A DNA stretch of 64,000 nucleotides. Origin: Cycas panzhihuaensis. Lineage: Eukaryota > Cycadophyta. The stretch spans positions 143,661,741 to 143,725,740 of the forward strand of contig CM041465.1 in the NCBI GenBank assembly GCA_023213395.1, written 5' to 3'. The translations under genes were made by a program, and so were the position numbers. The notes under the pieces were generated by a model. It was not told where the DNA came from. It saw only the letters and a program-made list of their open reading frames with translations, and did not search any database. Shown here piece after piece: positions 54,854-64,000 of the stretch; within the stretch, counting starts at the first letter, position 1; every line of letters begins with the position of its first letter.

Positions 54854-57480
54854 ATGGTCTTCTCCACTTATTTCTTTCAATGGGCAGCTCCCAACACGTA
54901 CTTTGCATCTCTCTTTCATCTTCTAACACTTTACCAAGTTTTGTATCTGACGTTTCTCATGTCGCCTACGTGGTTTGCCTCTATTGTTAGAAGACCCTGC
55001 ATATCATCATCGGATCTTAATTCGACAATGGAAGGATACCCATCAGATTGGGCTTATCATGCCTTTGCTTCAGGAGCTCATGAGTTCCCCACATCCATTC
55101 GGAGATCCACCCAAGAGGGCGACGATCCTATTTACTATCCGGGTGATCAACATCACCCACTTGATGCCCATCCTTCTACTCATGCAGTAGAGGGTCCATC
55201 TTCTCTCGAGATTCATCACCTAATTGGTGATTCTTATGAGGAGTACCCTGAGGAGTCTACTTCATTTGAGGTCTCGTCTACCTCCTATGATCACGTAGAT
55301 ACCCCTCCTGCTAACGTGGTTGAATCTTTTAGCGAGTGTTTTCGTGCTGCTCGCCTTCAATCATGTCTTAGATGGTTTGAAGATGTATTACGTGGTGGGG
55401 CATCATCCTTGTCTGCACCTATTCCACTATCTTCATCCACATCTATATCTCCCATAACAAGTAACCCTTTTATGCCTACACATTCGTCCCGCTCTATCCC
55501 TACGTCTACCTTAGGGACGTCTATCGCATCTTCTATTCCTCATCATGGTCCTAGCTCTTTGAGACCCTATCGTGGTATGTCTTTCTTCTAGCTTGGGGTT
55601 AGCATACCTTTTCCTAATCAAGCCAACATGCCACTTCCTAACGTAGCACGTGCATTTCCTAGTAGGCCTAGAGGTCCTACCAACACCCCTACTACTAGTC
55701 ATGTGGGATCTGCTCCCACGTATACTCAAAACCAACCTAATAGCCCTTCTCTTTACGTACCCCCAGGCTATACTTCTCAGCCTTGGGGGCATGGTAAAGG
55801 GAACCATATTCCAGCTTACGGGGTGGACCCATTACATCCATATTGGGTTATGCCACCTATAGGTGGCCTATATGGACAAAACTCGGTTCTACACCCTTCC
55901 TTTCCTCCATCCTGCATAGCTCCTTATGCTATGCCTTTGTAAGGAAACTTAACTTCCTTTCAAGGTGTTTATCCCCAAGTCCCTTTTCAGTAGGGAACAT
56001 TTTCTCAAGGATGGATGGGCCTACCACCCCCATCCATTCCTTGTCCACTACCTTCCACATTGTTTGCCAATCCTATGGTCCAGGCAAGGGTACATCCCTT
56101 CATGGATTATAGATTGACACCATTATCTATTGAGGCATTAAGAACCAATTTTCCACCTCATCCTCTCGAAGTTCTTAAGTTCGATGGAACTTCATCACAG
56201 GATCTAGCAGAGCACGCCTGTAGTTTCTCTATGGCGTGCATTGATTACTGGGCCTATGATCACATACTAATGAAATTATTTCTGTGTTCTTTACAAGGTG
56301 ACGTCCTTAAATGGTTTTATTGCCTGCCTGCCCATTCCATTTTCTTGTTCCAGTAACTTGTGGATGAATTCATCAATTATTTTGATATTGCCCATCCATT
56401 CGAAAGTGGAATGAAATCCCTTCTTTCGCTCAAACAAGGTCATGATGAGATGAATCATGACTTTGTGCGACAATTTCATGATCTCCTCCATTCCACTAAG
56501 GCTACTTTGCCTAAGGAATTGAAGAGGGATCTCTTCGTTAATGCACTTCGCCCTAAAGTCCATGTGGAAGTCCTTAAGATGGGGGTAACCACATGCAACT
56601 CTGCGATCGCAACTTTGCCATCTATTAAGATCTAGGTAGGACTCAAGAAGCCTCTCAAGCCCTCACAATGTCGTGAGGTACCACCCCAAACTAAAGAAAC
56701 CAAACCACAATAGTCCACTAGGTCCTCCTCTCATCTGACTGAGAAGACTCTAGATCCGCTCACTTCCGCTATATGTTCATTCGAACGTATGATGAAAGAA
56801 CTTAAACTACAAGCTCCTTCATCACCTACTTCCAATAAACAAATCCAACAAGCTACTCAAGCTGCTCTTTATAAGGGCAATAATACCCAGTCCTCCCAAG
56901 CAAGGAAGCTAGATTCCTTGCTTGATAAGAAGTGGTGTTCCATTCATGAGGAGTGTTTCCATGACAACTTATGTTGTAGGGTTCAACATCCTAGGGATGC
57001 CTCACAACATGATTCATCTCCTAAATGGGTCTCAAGGCCCAACCTAGACCAATGGGTCCACAAGGATCCATTCCCTAAATATGGGGAACGTGATTGTAAT
57101 ACTCAACCCAAATACAACTAGAACCAGGGAAGATCCATGAATTCCTGTCCTTCCCACGATAAAGGGAAGGGCACTCAAGATTCGTCTTCTTCCTCGCGTT
57201 CCCCTGATCAATGTACTCCCTCACCTTCACGGTCCTGGAATAAGGGAAAGAAGGTGATTCAAATACTTGAGGCCACCCCATTATATGCCCTCACTCGGTC
57301 TCAAGCCGCTAAAGAGGCAACCAACACTTCTTCTTCTAGTCCACACTCTGATCCTCTTCCGGAAACCTCCCTTCCAGAAGTCTCATTACTTCCCAAGACT
57401 ATTCCCATTCGTCCATGTCGCTACGATTTCAGAAGAGCCCTTCCTCAATTCACAGAAGGCCTTTTCTGTCATCGACGAGC
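54854..57480 (+). pseudogene. gag of G2
   Basis: One frame from 54854 to about 57450 with only a few stops. The N-terminal region has SDWAYHAFASGAHEF and CFRAARLQSCLRWFEDV. The capsid core (56110-56640) has PLEVLKFDGTSSQDLAEHA, DHILMKLFLCSLQGDVLKWF, QxLVDEFINYF, MKSLLSLKQGHDEMNHDFVR and ATLPKELKRDLFVNAL. Unlike G1 it keeps Gln at LQGDVLKW and at VRQFHD, where G1 has stops, confirming that the G1 stops are CAA/CAG decay. Tail WCSIHEECFHDNLCCRVQHP parallels G1. A frameshift at about 57450 separates gag from protease. Confidence 0.87.
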
Positions 57481-57689
57481 TTTGTAACGTGGCCGTTAGG
57501 ATGTCCATCATGGATGTCTTTAGAAGTTATCCTGAACAATAGACTCTCCTTTTGGAAGCTTCAGGGTTGGGTGATGCGCCCATTCACGCTTTGGGTATTA
57601 TCCAAAGCCATGAGCCTGTCATTTCCTTTGACCCTAAAGACCTTCCTCCTACTTGTGAAAGGGAGCGCCAATGGAATTTCCCTTTCATC

Positions 57690-58230
57690 ATCATTATTGA
57701 CACACCAGACTGTACCTTGTGAAGGGACCGTCGACAACCGATTCTTAGTTAATGCCATGCCCTTGCGCGTTATGCAAGAGCTGGGTATTTCCACCTTGGA
57801 ACCTATTCCATGGCGATGCCAAGGATATGATGGTAGTGAAAAGACTCCATTGGGATCTGTTTTGATCCCGCTCACTCTTGAGGGTAAGACTATCCTTTCC
57901 GACGTTATAGTCCTTAACGTAGACGTTAACTACAATCTTCTCTTGGGTCGACCATGGCTCGATCAGATGGGAGCCGTGTGTTCAACCTGTTGGGGGCAAC
58001 TTAAGTTCGTCTACGATGGGCAAATGAGGGTTGTTTCCCATGAACGCCCACCTATAAAACAAACTTATCCTATTAACCAGGTGAGCCATGGTCATATGAA
58101 GGGGGATAAAGACCCTCCTACCCATGCCTCAGCTTGCTCCATCGGCATACTTGATCCATCCCATCTCAAAGAAGACCCTGCATCTTTTTCCTCTAGTCTT
58201 ACTCGCTTTACTCCTATTGGTGTTGGGAGC
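57690..58230 (+). pseudogene. Aspartic protease of G2
   Basis: EGTVDNRFLVNAMPLRVMQE retains the catalytic Asp but has RFL instead of GSS. Continues GISTLEPIPWRCQGYDGSEK, TPLGSVLIPLTLEGKTI, LNVDVNYNLLLGRPWLDQMG, the intact (YN)LLLGRPWL signature. Open within the 57415-58464 frame. Confidence 0.83.
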
Positions 58231-58613
58231 TATGGTACCTTTCCTTGTTCAGTGACGACGAGTCCCATGGCAAGGACGAGGACTTTCCTTACCCTGTCTC
58301 TTTCCTTCGCACTAGTAGGAGGCACCTTTCCTTTTCTAGGTCCTAATCCAGAACTCCTCTTATTGAAGAGACTAGTCATTCCCTTGTGTCGCATGTCATT
58401 GCACGCATTGACCCATAGGTCCTTGACTCTTCCTCTCCATCACCCCCCGCAAGTGATGGTCTAAAGGAACTCCCTTTTGCTCCTTCTGAGGAGCCCCTTC
58501 CTGACTCTCTCTTAGAGTCTTTTGGGGATGTTGGACAGCCTACTGACCATCATGGTTTCATCGCTTCTACTTCCTCCAACACCTCGTCTATTCAAAGTAA
58601 GGTCATCCACGGG

Positions 58614-59050
58614 GTGGATTATTTTAAAGATAATGAAGCTTTACTTGAGCACTTAGCAGGCTCCGCGCCCAACTTTCATTCTGGTCACTATAGGCTTGGC
58701 CACCAGAACGTGTTGGCGATTGGGTCCACACTCGCTGACCCAATTCCATCCCCTATTCCATCTCTTCCTATTGACCTTGCTCCTCTTCATTTCGAGGAGG
58801 GGAATGCCATGTGTATGGGGGCGACCTAGGACATAGTCCTAGCCTCGGGCAAGGTCATTAAGGTAGGGGTGGAATGCTCTCCTGATGAGGTAAGGGAATA
58901 TTCCCTTTTGTTCCAGGAGTTTCAGGATGTCTTTATGTGGGATTATTCTAACATGAAGGGAATCGACCCCTCCATTGTCACCCACAATCTCATTACCATT
59001 CCTGGCGCCTGCCCCATGTGCCAGAAATAACGTCCTCTCCATCCTAAACT
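58614..59050 (+). pseudogene. Protease-RT linker of G2
   Basis: DYFKDNEALLEHLAGSAPNF, then LAPLHFEEGNAMCMGAT, KVIKVGVECSPDEVREYSLL, FQEFQDVFMWDYSNMKGIDP and CQKxRPLHPKLSVTIKMEVE. The F..F.DVF.WDY..M.GI block precedes RT as in G1. Confidence 0.8.
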
Positions 59051-59700
59051 CTCAGTCACTATCAAAATGGAGGTTGAGAAACTATTGGATGCTGGACTTA
59101 TTACTTCTATCGACTACCCTAAATGGGTGTCCAACATCATTCCCATTGCTAAAAAGAACAGGACCATCTAAATATGCATTGATTTCTGTGATATCAACAA
59201 TGTATGTCCTAAAGACAACTTCCCACTCCCTTTTATCGATCAAATCATTAATCAAACTGCCAGGTTTGAAGTCATGTCCTTGATGGATGGCTTCTTCGGC
59301 TACAACCAGATTCAAATATCTCCTGAAGACCACCACAAGATGACCTTTACCACCCCGTGGGGTACCTTTGCCTATAAGGCAATGCCCTTCAGCCTCAAGA
59401 ATACATGTGCTACTTACCAAAGGGTGATGCATTTTATCTTCCATGACCTCATCGATGACACGTTGGAGGTCTTCATGGATGACATGATGAGTTTCTCGCA
59501 TGCCAGAGCCCATCACCCTTTAGACTTGTGGGCTATTTTCATGCGGTATCACAAGTACCACGTAAGCTTAAACCCACTCAAATGCATGTTTACTGTCACT
59601 TCGGGCAAACTCCTTGGGTTCCTTATGTCAAAACAAGGAATCCAGATTGACCCTGACAAAGTCAAGGCAATCCTCGATATGCCACCTCCTAGAACCTAGC
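59051..59700 (+). pseudogene. Reverse transcriptase of G2
   Basis: The frame (shared with RNase H) has few stops: EKLLDAGLITSIDYPKWVSN, IPIAKKNRTIxICIDFCDIN, NVCPKDNFPLPFIDQIINQ, VMSLMDGFFGYNQIQISPED, TTPWGTFAYKAMPFSLKNTC and VFMDDMMSFSHARAHHP (FMDD 59472-59483). Open for 141 codons at 59274-59699. Residue changes in conserved places (CID, GFFGY for CVD, GFSGY) suggest inactivity. Confidence 0.9.
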
Positions 59701-60137
59701 GACAGATTAAGTCCTTTCTAGGTAGGCTTGGTTTTCTCAGGCATTTCTTGGCGGACTTTGCCGTGAGCGCCAAACCCTTAACTAACCTATTAAAGAAGGG
59801 AACCTGGTTTGTTTGGTTAGCCAAGACCCAACAAGCCTTCGAAGGACTTAAGGAAGCCCTTACTTCTGTTGTAACGTTGGCACCTCCTTACTTCGATAGG
59901 CCCTTCATTCTCTATACCTCAGCGACCGATGAGTCATTGGGTACTATGTTGGATCAGGAGGATAATTTGGGAGTCGAGAGAGTCATTTACTTTATCATCT
60001 ACACCCTCATGGCTACTAAACTCAACTACTCCCTGGTCAAGAAGGAATGCCTCTCCTTGGTTCACGCAACCAAGAAGTTTAGACACTACTTACTTGGTAA
60101 TACTACTAAGGTGATCATCCAGTCTGATCCTTTGTGA
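59701..60137 (+). pseudogene. Pol RNase H domain of G2 with lost catalytic Asp
   Basis: RQIKSFLGRLGFLRHFLADF, KTQQAFEGLKEALTSVVTLA, FDRPFILYTSATDESLGTML, then VIYFIIYTLMATKLNYSLVK and ECLSLVHATKKFRHYLLGNT. As in G1, the T-D-A-S site is T-S-A-T (Ser codon TCA at 59919-59921). Confidence 0.87.
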
Positions 60138-60479
60138 TATCTACTTACTCATTCAGACCTGATGGTAGGGTTGGTCATTGGGCCGTCCTGCTTCAGGAGT
60201 TTGATCTTTATATTATTAACAAGAAATGGAAGAAAGGGATGGTGGTGGCCGAATAACTTGTAGATGACCCTATCCCTAACTCGCTTGATGCCCTTATTGA
60301 TGATTCTTTTCTTGATGAGTCTATCTTAACTATTCAGGGCGTCTCTTCCCATCCACTCGTTGAAAGTAAGTGGTATGGTGACATCGTGTGGTACCTCACA
60401 CAGTAGCAGTACCGCCCTAAAGCCAGTAATAAGGTTAGAGCTCATATCCGGACCTCTGCTAGGCAATACTTCCTCATGG

Positions 60480-61620
60480 ATGAAGTATTGTACAAGAGGT
60501 CTTTTGATGGGATCCTCCTCTGTTGCGTCACCTCCAACGAAGCAGACCAGATACTCCGTGAGTGCCACCATGGCATTTGCAGGGGCCACTTTGGGGGCTA
60601 ATCCATGGCCTAGAGGATCCTCTGTATGGGCTACTATTCACCATATCTCTTCAAGGACGTCCATGCCTATGCTTTGAGATGTCAGCGATGTTAGAAGCAT
60701 GCCAACATTTCCCACGTTCCCTCCGAGGCCCTTCACCCTATCGTATCTCCATGGCCTTTCGCTTAGTGGGGTCTAGACCTCATCAGGGCTATATCCCCAT
60801 CTTCTTCGTCACAGCACAAGTTTATCTTAACTGCCACAAAATACTTTACTAAATGGGTGAAATCCATCCCTCTGATTACTACTCTTGGTAAGACGATAGC
60901 TACTTTCATCTACCAGCACATCATTTGTCACTTGGGGATCCCCGATGTCTTGATTACTGACAACGGAACCCCTTTTTGTAACAAGGAGATGGATGAGCTT
61001 TATGAGAAATTTAAAATCTCTCACAGAACTTCCTCCCCTTATTACCCCCAGGCAAATGGTCAAGTTGAGTCGTTCAACAAGACTCTCATTAATATCTTAA
61101 AGAAAACTATCACTCAGTCTTAAAGAGACTAGCACCTTCAGCTAACTTTCGCCCTCTGGGCTTACCGTACCTCTATCCGTGCTGCTACAGGAATGACTCT
61201 GCTTTCTCTAGTTTATGGGATCGAGGTGGTCCTCCCATTGGAAGTGGAGATTCCCTTTGTACAAGTTTCCCTTCAAGGTCTCATCGATGAGGAGTCGATC
61301 CGTCAGGCTCACCTCTTGGACCTTGAGGCCTTGGATGACAGACGTTTAGCTGCCTACCAGGCTAACCTCACATCTAATGCCCACTCACAAAGGACCTACG
61401 ATAAATACCTTCATTCTCGTCCTTTGTATCCTAGGGACCACGTCCTCAAATTGGAATATCTCCACAACCGCTTAACTAAATTTGGGCCTAAATTGGTTGG
61501 CCCCTTCATCGTTCTTTAGAGCCTCGATAACGATGCCTATAGGATCGCCATCTTAGAGGGCCTTGAGTTTGAGAAAGCTGTTAATGGAAAATTCCTCAAG
61601 AAATTATACTCATGACTTCG
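60480..61620 (+). pseudogene. Integrase of G2
   Basis: HHCC: ECHHGICRGHFGG, YYSPYLFKDVHAYALRCQRC and KHANISHVPS. Core: FILTATKYFTKWVKSIPL, with Lys (AAA, 60839-60841) at the first catalytic position where G1 has Glu, then DVLITDNGTPFCNKEMDELY and YYPQANGQVESFNKTLINIL, both other acidic residues kept. C-terminus: LDRRLAAYQANL-like segment, FGPKLVGPFIVL and AVNGKFLKKLYS. Better preserved than in G1. Confidence 0.88.
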
Positions 61621-62340
61621 TCATCACCTTTTTGCACTCCAAAATGAGCCTAAACTACCACCCTAAGCTTGTTCCCATTCCTCCTAGCCACAGGCAGAAC
61701 GACGGCTTAGTGTGGCCCTCTCGTTCTTTTTTCGTTCCTCCCGTGGAACCCTCGTTCCCTTCCTCTTGGGAACTGCGTCCTCCTATTTGGGTATTCCTGA
61801 TTAGGATGACATTTTAGGAGTATTGTCACTCCTGTCCTATTTGGCATTTCCTTTGCATATCCCGCTATGCTCCCCATGTGGACATGTGTGCTGCTTTATT
61901 TCCTAGCCCCACATATGTCTATTGCCTCTACTCATGGTGATTGTGTATGCTCCTGTTAGGAATATGGTCTTGCATGAAAGGAAATGCACATGACTTAAAC
62001 AAATATCATAACACAAAGCTCATATAATAATTAGCTCAAAGTGCAATCATATATATATCCTCGTGCATCTGTGTACCCTCGTACATACATATAAACATGT
62101 AAACAAAATGTACATATCATCCATCACATATTATGATACACATCATCATATGCCAAATGGGGTACCAATCACCCCGTCAATATATATCAAAAATCATGTG
62201 TCATATCATACAAATGGTATGGTACATCATCTGTGGGAAGCCGACATCCTTACAGGGAGGGTACAATCATGTGACTACATATGGTGACTCCCTTGAGGTC
62301 CATGCTTTCCCCTATCTAAAACAAAAATAGATACACTACT
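61621..62340. other. G2 spacer between integrase and antisense gene
   Basis: Parallels G1 32551-33205. No shared reading frame was seen. The ORFs at 62063-62330 are not conserved in G1 in frame. Confidence 0.5.
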
Positions 62341-64000
62341 CTACTGCTGCCCCACTCCTAAGGCATCATCTCCTGGTCGATGTGATCCCTCTCCTGGGAA
62401 CCACATCCCTCTGAGACTTCTCCTCAGTCTCCGCGAGCTTCCTGCCTCGCTCCCCCCATCCTGTGGCCTCCTCGGGGTCGTCGCCATCATGTGGGTCTGT
62501 GTCTTGCTCCGCGCCAACCTCGATGCCATGTCCTCCACCAGTCAATCGTATCAGACTTGGATATGATCCTGCTCCATCTCCACGAGGTGGAGACTCTCCT
62601 CCATCCCCCAAAGATGCTACCCCATAACTTCTAACTGGATATAGCTCTCCATATCCCCTCTAGCTCCTCCTTGAGCCTCCAGCACCTGCACCTGACTCTG
62701 TAGAGTGTCCCTCTCTGCTCGAGTGGTGTCCAACTCTGCCTGCTTCCATCCCACATAAACCTCATACTCCTAGGACTCTGTGACCCATATATCTCTCACC
62801 CTTATCGATGGGGTGAATGCTGTTGCATGGTCGCTTGCCGATCTAGGCTCATCACCTGCCTGGATGGGAGGTTGCCCCTCTGCGTAGGCCTGAGGGAATA
62901 TCTCTTAGACTACTGCCTCTACCAGCCTCTGGATGCCTACCATACCTGTAAATCTAACATGTCATGTATCAGTACATGTCCATATGTATAACAAACCAAA
63001 ATCAAACTATGTATGTATATCTGGCAATCAAACGATGACAGGAGAAGGTCATGTCTCACCTGGTACGACTGCTGGCTCCTCTACTCAGGCGATTGCCTCT
63101 ACCTCAGGCACTTTGCCAGCTACAGGTACCTCCTCCTCCTCGAGTACCTCCTCTTCTACTGCCTCATCTTCTAGGGCATCCCTCCTCTCTACGGCTGATG
63201 CAGCTGCCTCTCCAGATCTCCTGACGATCCACAGCCTGCGGGCCTGTGTCATTGGGACCCTACTCTCCTTTGCAGCTCTTGATAGGCCTGCCTCTCCATC
63301 TGCAGCCCCTGATGGACCTGCTCCTCTGCTTGCAGTCCCTGATGGACCTTCCTCTCCTACAGGTCATGATGGGTTGGCCCCGTCACCTCCATCACCGCCC
63401 TTGTCATCTCCTGGGGGTACTCCTGCCCCGCCTGCCTCATCATCACTATCCCACCTCACCGCTCTGTATGGATTCGCTATGTAATCTGTCATGGCGAGGA
63501 GGTCTAGCGATGTGGCCTCTACCAAGCGACGGATATGTGCCTGGTCCTCAGTCCCTCTCAACCTGGTCTGCCACCTATGTACCATCGGGGCCCACTTTGA
63601 GATAGGGTGTGGTCCCCCCATCGGCATCACTGCTCCAAAGTAGTCAAAGAACCAGCACTGCAGTAATGTATTGTACGATAATCTGCCTCTCCCTGCTATC
63701 TGAATAGCATCCAGTTGTATGATGAGGTTCACTACCATGAGGGTAGCCTAGTCCACCCTCTCTCCCACCTCACACCGATGTACTACATCCATCCATCCTC
63801 CTAGTATATCCCTATAGTTCTATTTCTAGGATATCTGGAATAGAATACATAAGGTAATCAGCTTCCTCACCTGAGGAACTCCTAACATCACCATGGTTTG
63901 GAGAGGGATCCCTCACCTCTACCACCTATTTGAGCCTGTTAAAAACATAACTACCTCCCTGTGTGCTGCCTCATTGTTGGGTAGCGCTCCTAGTGTCATC
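62341..64000 (-). pseudogene. Antisense PMD-like gene of G2 (5' end outside window)
   Basis: Exon 3 62341-62945 encodes a coiled coil (AELDTTRAERDTLQSQVQV, MEESLHLVEMEQDHIQV) and a basic tail (TTPRRPQDGGSEAGSSRRL) ending GVGQQ; the natural stop is kept here. Putative intron 62946-63059. Exon 2 from 63060 to the edge has an acidic Gly-rich linker (VRWDSDDEAGGAGVPPGDDK), IRRLVEATSLDLLAMTDYIA, GGPHPISKWAPMVHRWQTRL, SYNTLLQCWFFDYFG, NLIIQLDAIQIAG, GGWMDVVHRCEVGERVD and HREVVMFLTGSNRWW. Same order and frame as G1, and the G1 frameshift near 34640 is absent here. Some stops remain. PMD-like, role unknown. Confidence 0.77.
62946..63059 (-). other. Putative intron 2 of the G2 antisense gene
   Basis: 114 bp, donor CAG/GTGAGACATG, acceptor GATTTACAG/GTATGG. 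Same position as the G1 intron (33826-33923). The interior is AT-rich and less conserved than the exons, while both edges are conserved. Confidence 0.75.

Larger units (their letters stand above)
52051..64000 (+). mobile_element. G2: second Tat-like gypsy element, 3' end outside window
   Basis: 5' LTR 52051-54778, gag, protease, RT, RNase H, integrase and the antisense gene up to the window edge, all colinear with G1. The host 5-mer before the LTR is GAATC (52046-52050). From G1 about 4-6 kb (promoter of the antisense gene, aRNH, PPT, 3' LTR) are expected beyond 64000. It is inserted in copia I. Confidence 0.92.

Noticed and set aside
57415-58464. 349-codon frame as a separate long gene in G2
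   Set aside because: Its middle is the G2 protease; its beginning is an off-frame reading of gag and its end an off-frame reading of the linker.
1-64000. CRISPR array, bacterial operon or rRNA genes
   Set aside because: No regularly spaced short direct repeats with unique spacers, no Shine-Dalgarno-type gene clusters and no rRNA-like conserved blocks; all structure is eukaryotic LTR-element type.

Overview
The window looks like intergenic nuclear DNA from a seed plant with a large, repeat-packed genome. I find no host gene, rRNA, tRNA or CRISPR array that I can defend. Nearly all recognisable sequence is LTR retrotransposon, and almost all of it is broken. Coding frames carry many TAG/TAA/TGA stops at CAG, CAA, CGA or TGG positions plus small indels, as expected of old, methylated plant elements. 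The species cannot be named from this sequence.

Layout: (1) 1-2489, minus-strand LTR (G0) of a Ty3/gypsy family with unusually long (about 2.7 kb) LTRs, cut by the window edge. (2) 2490-3840, minus-strand Ty1/copia element B (gag, PBS, 5' LTR), interrupted by G0. B itself sits in the integrase of (3) copia element A (minus, 3841-6067: integrase, protease, gag). (4) 6068-10346, element C, a complete 4.3 kb non-autonomous element with 324-bp LTRs, perfect AAAAC target duplications, PBS and PPT, whose only coding is a short gag next to the 3' LTR. (5) 10352-15580, fragments: unclassified DNA, a gag-only copia-like 3' end E (plus) and the 5' end of copia D (minus). (6) About 16060-20200, degenerate chromovirus H (RT, RNase H, integrase, chromodomain-like tail) whose 3' end is present twice. 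(7) 20201-42497, copia F with both LTRs, split in its integrase by gypsy G1 (22923-39925), which has a perfect GAAAG target duplication. (8) 42498-48148, AT-rich DNA with a 42-bp minisatellite and no identifiable gene. (9) About 48149-52050, copia I (LTR, PBS, gag, protease, integrase), split by gypsy G2 (52051 to beyond 64000).

The most interesting object is the G family (G0, G1, G2), which resembles the Tat lineage of Ty3/gypsy. Sense order in G1 is LTR, gag, protease, RT, RNase H, integrase, then a 3.8-kb region, then a second RNase H (aRNH) with all four catalytic acidic residues, PPT and LTR. The pol RNase H has lost its first catalytic Asp in both G1 and G2, so the second enzyme may have taken over. 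Between integrase and aRNH lies a gene on the opposite strand. It has its own TATA box, two GT-AG introns that keep frame, a domain resembling the plant mobile domain (PMD), and a coiled-coil tail. G2 carries the same antisense gene, with the second intron at the same place. Near the presumed start of this gene is a short palindromic GGTACC-centred motif that also lies upstream of the TATA box in the family's LTRs.
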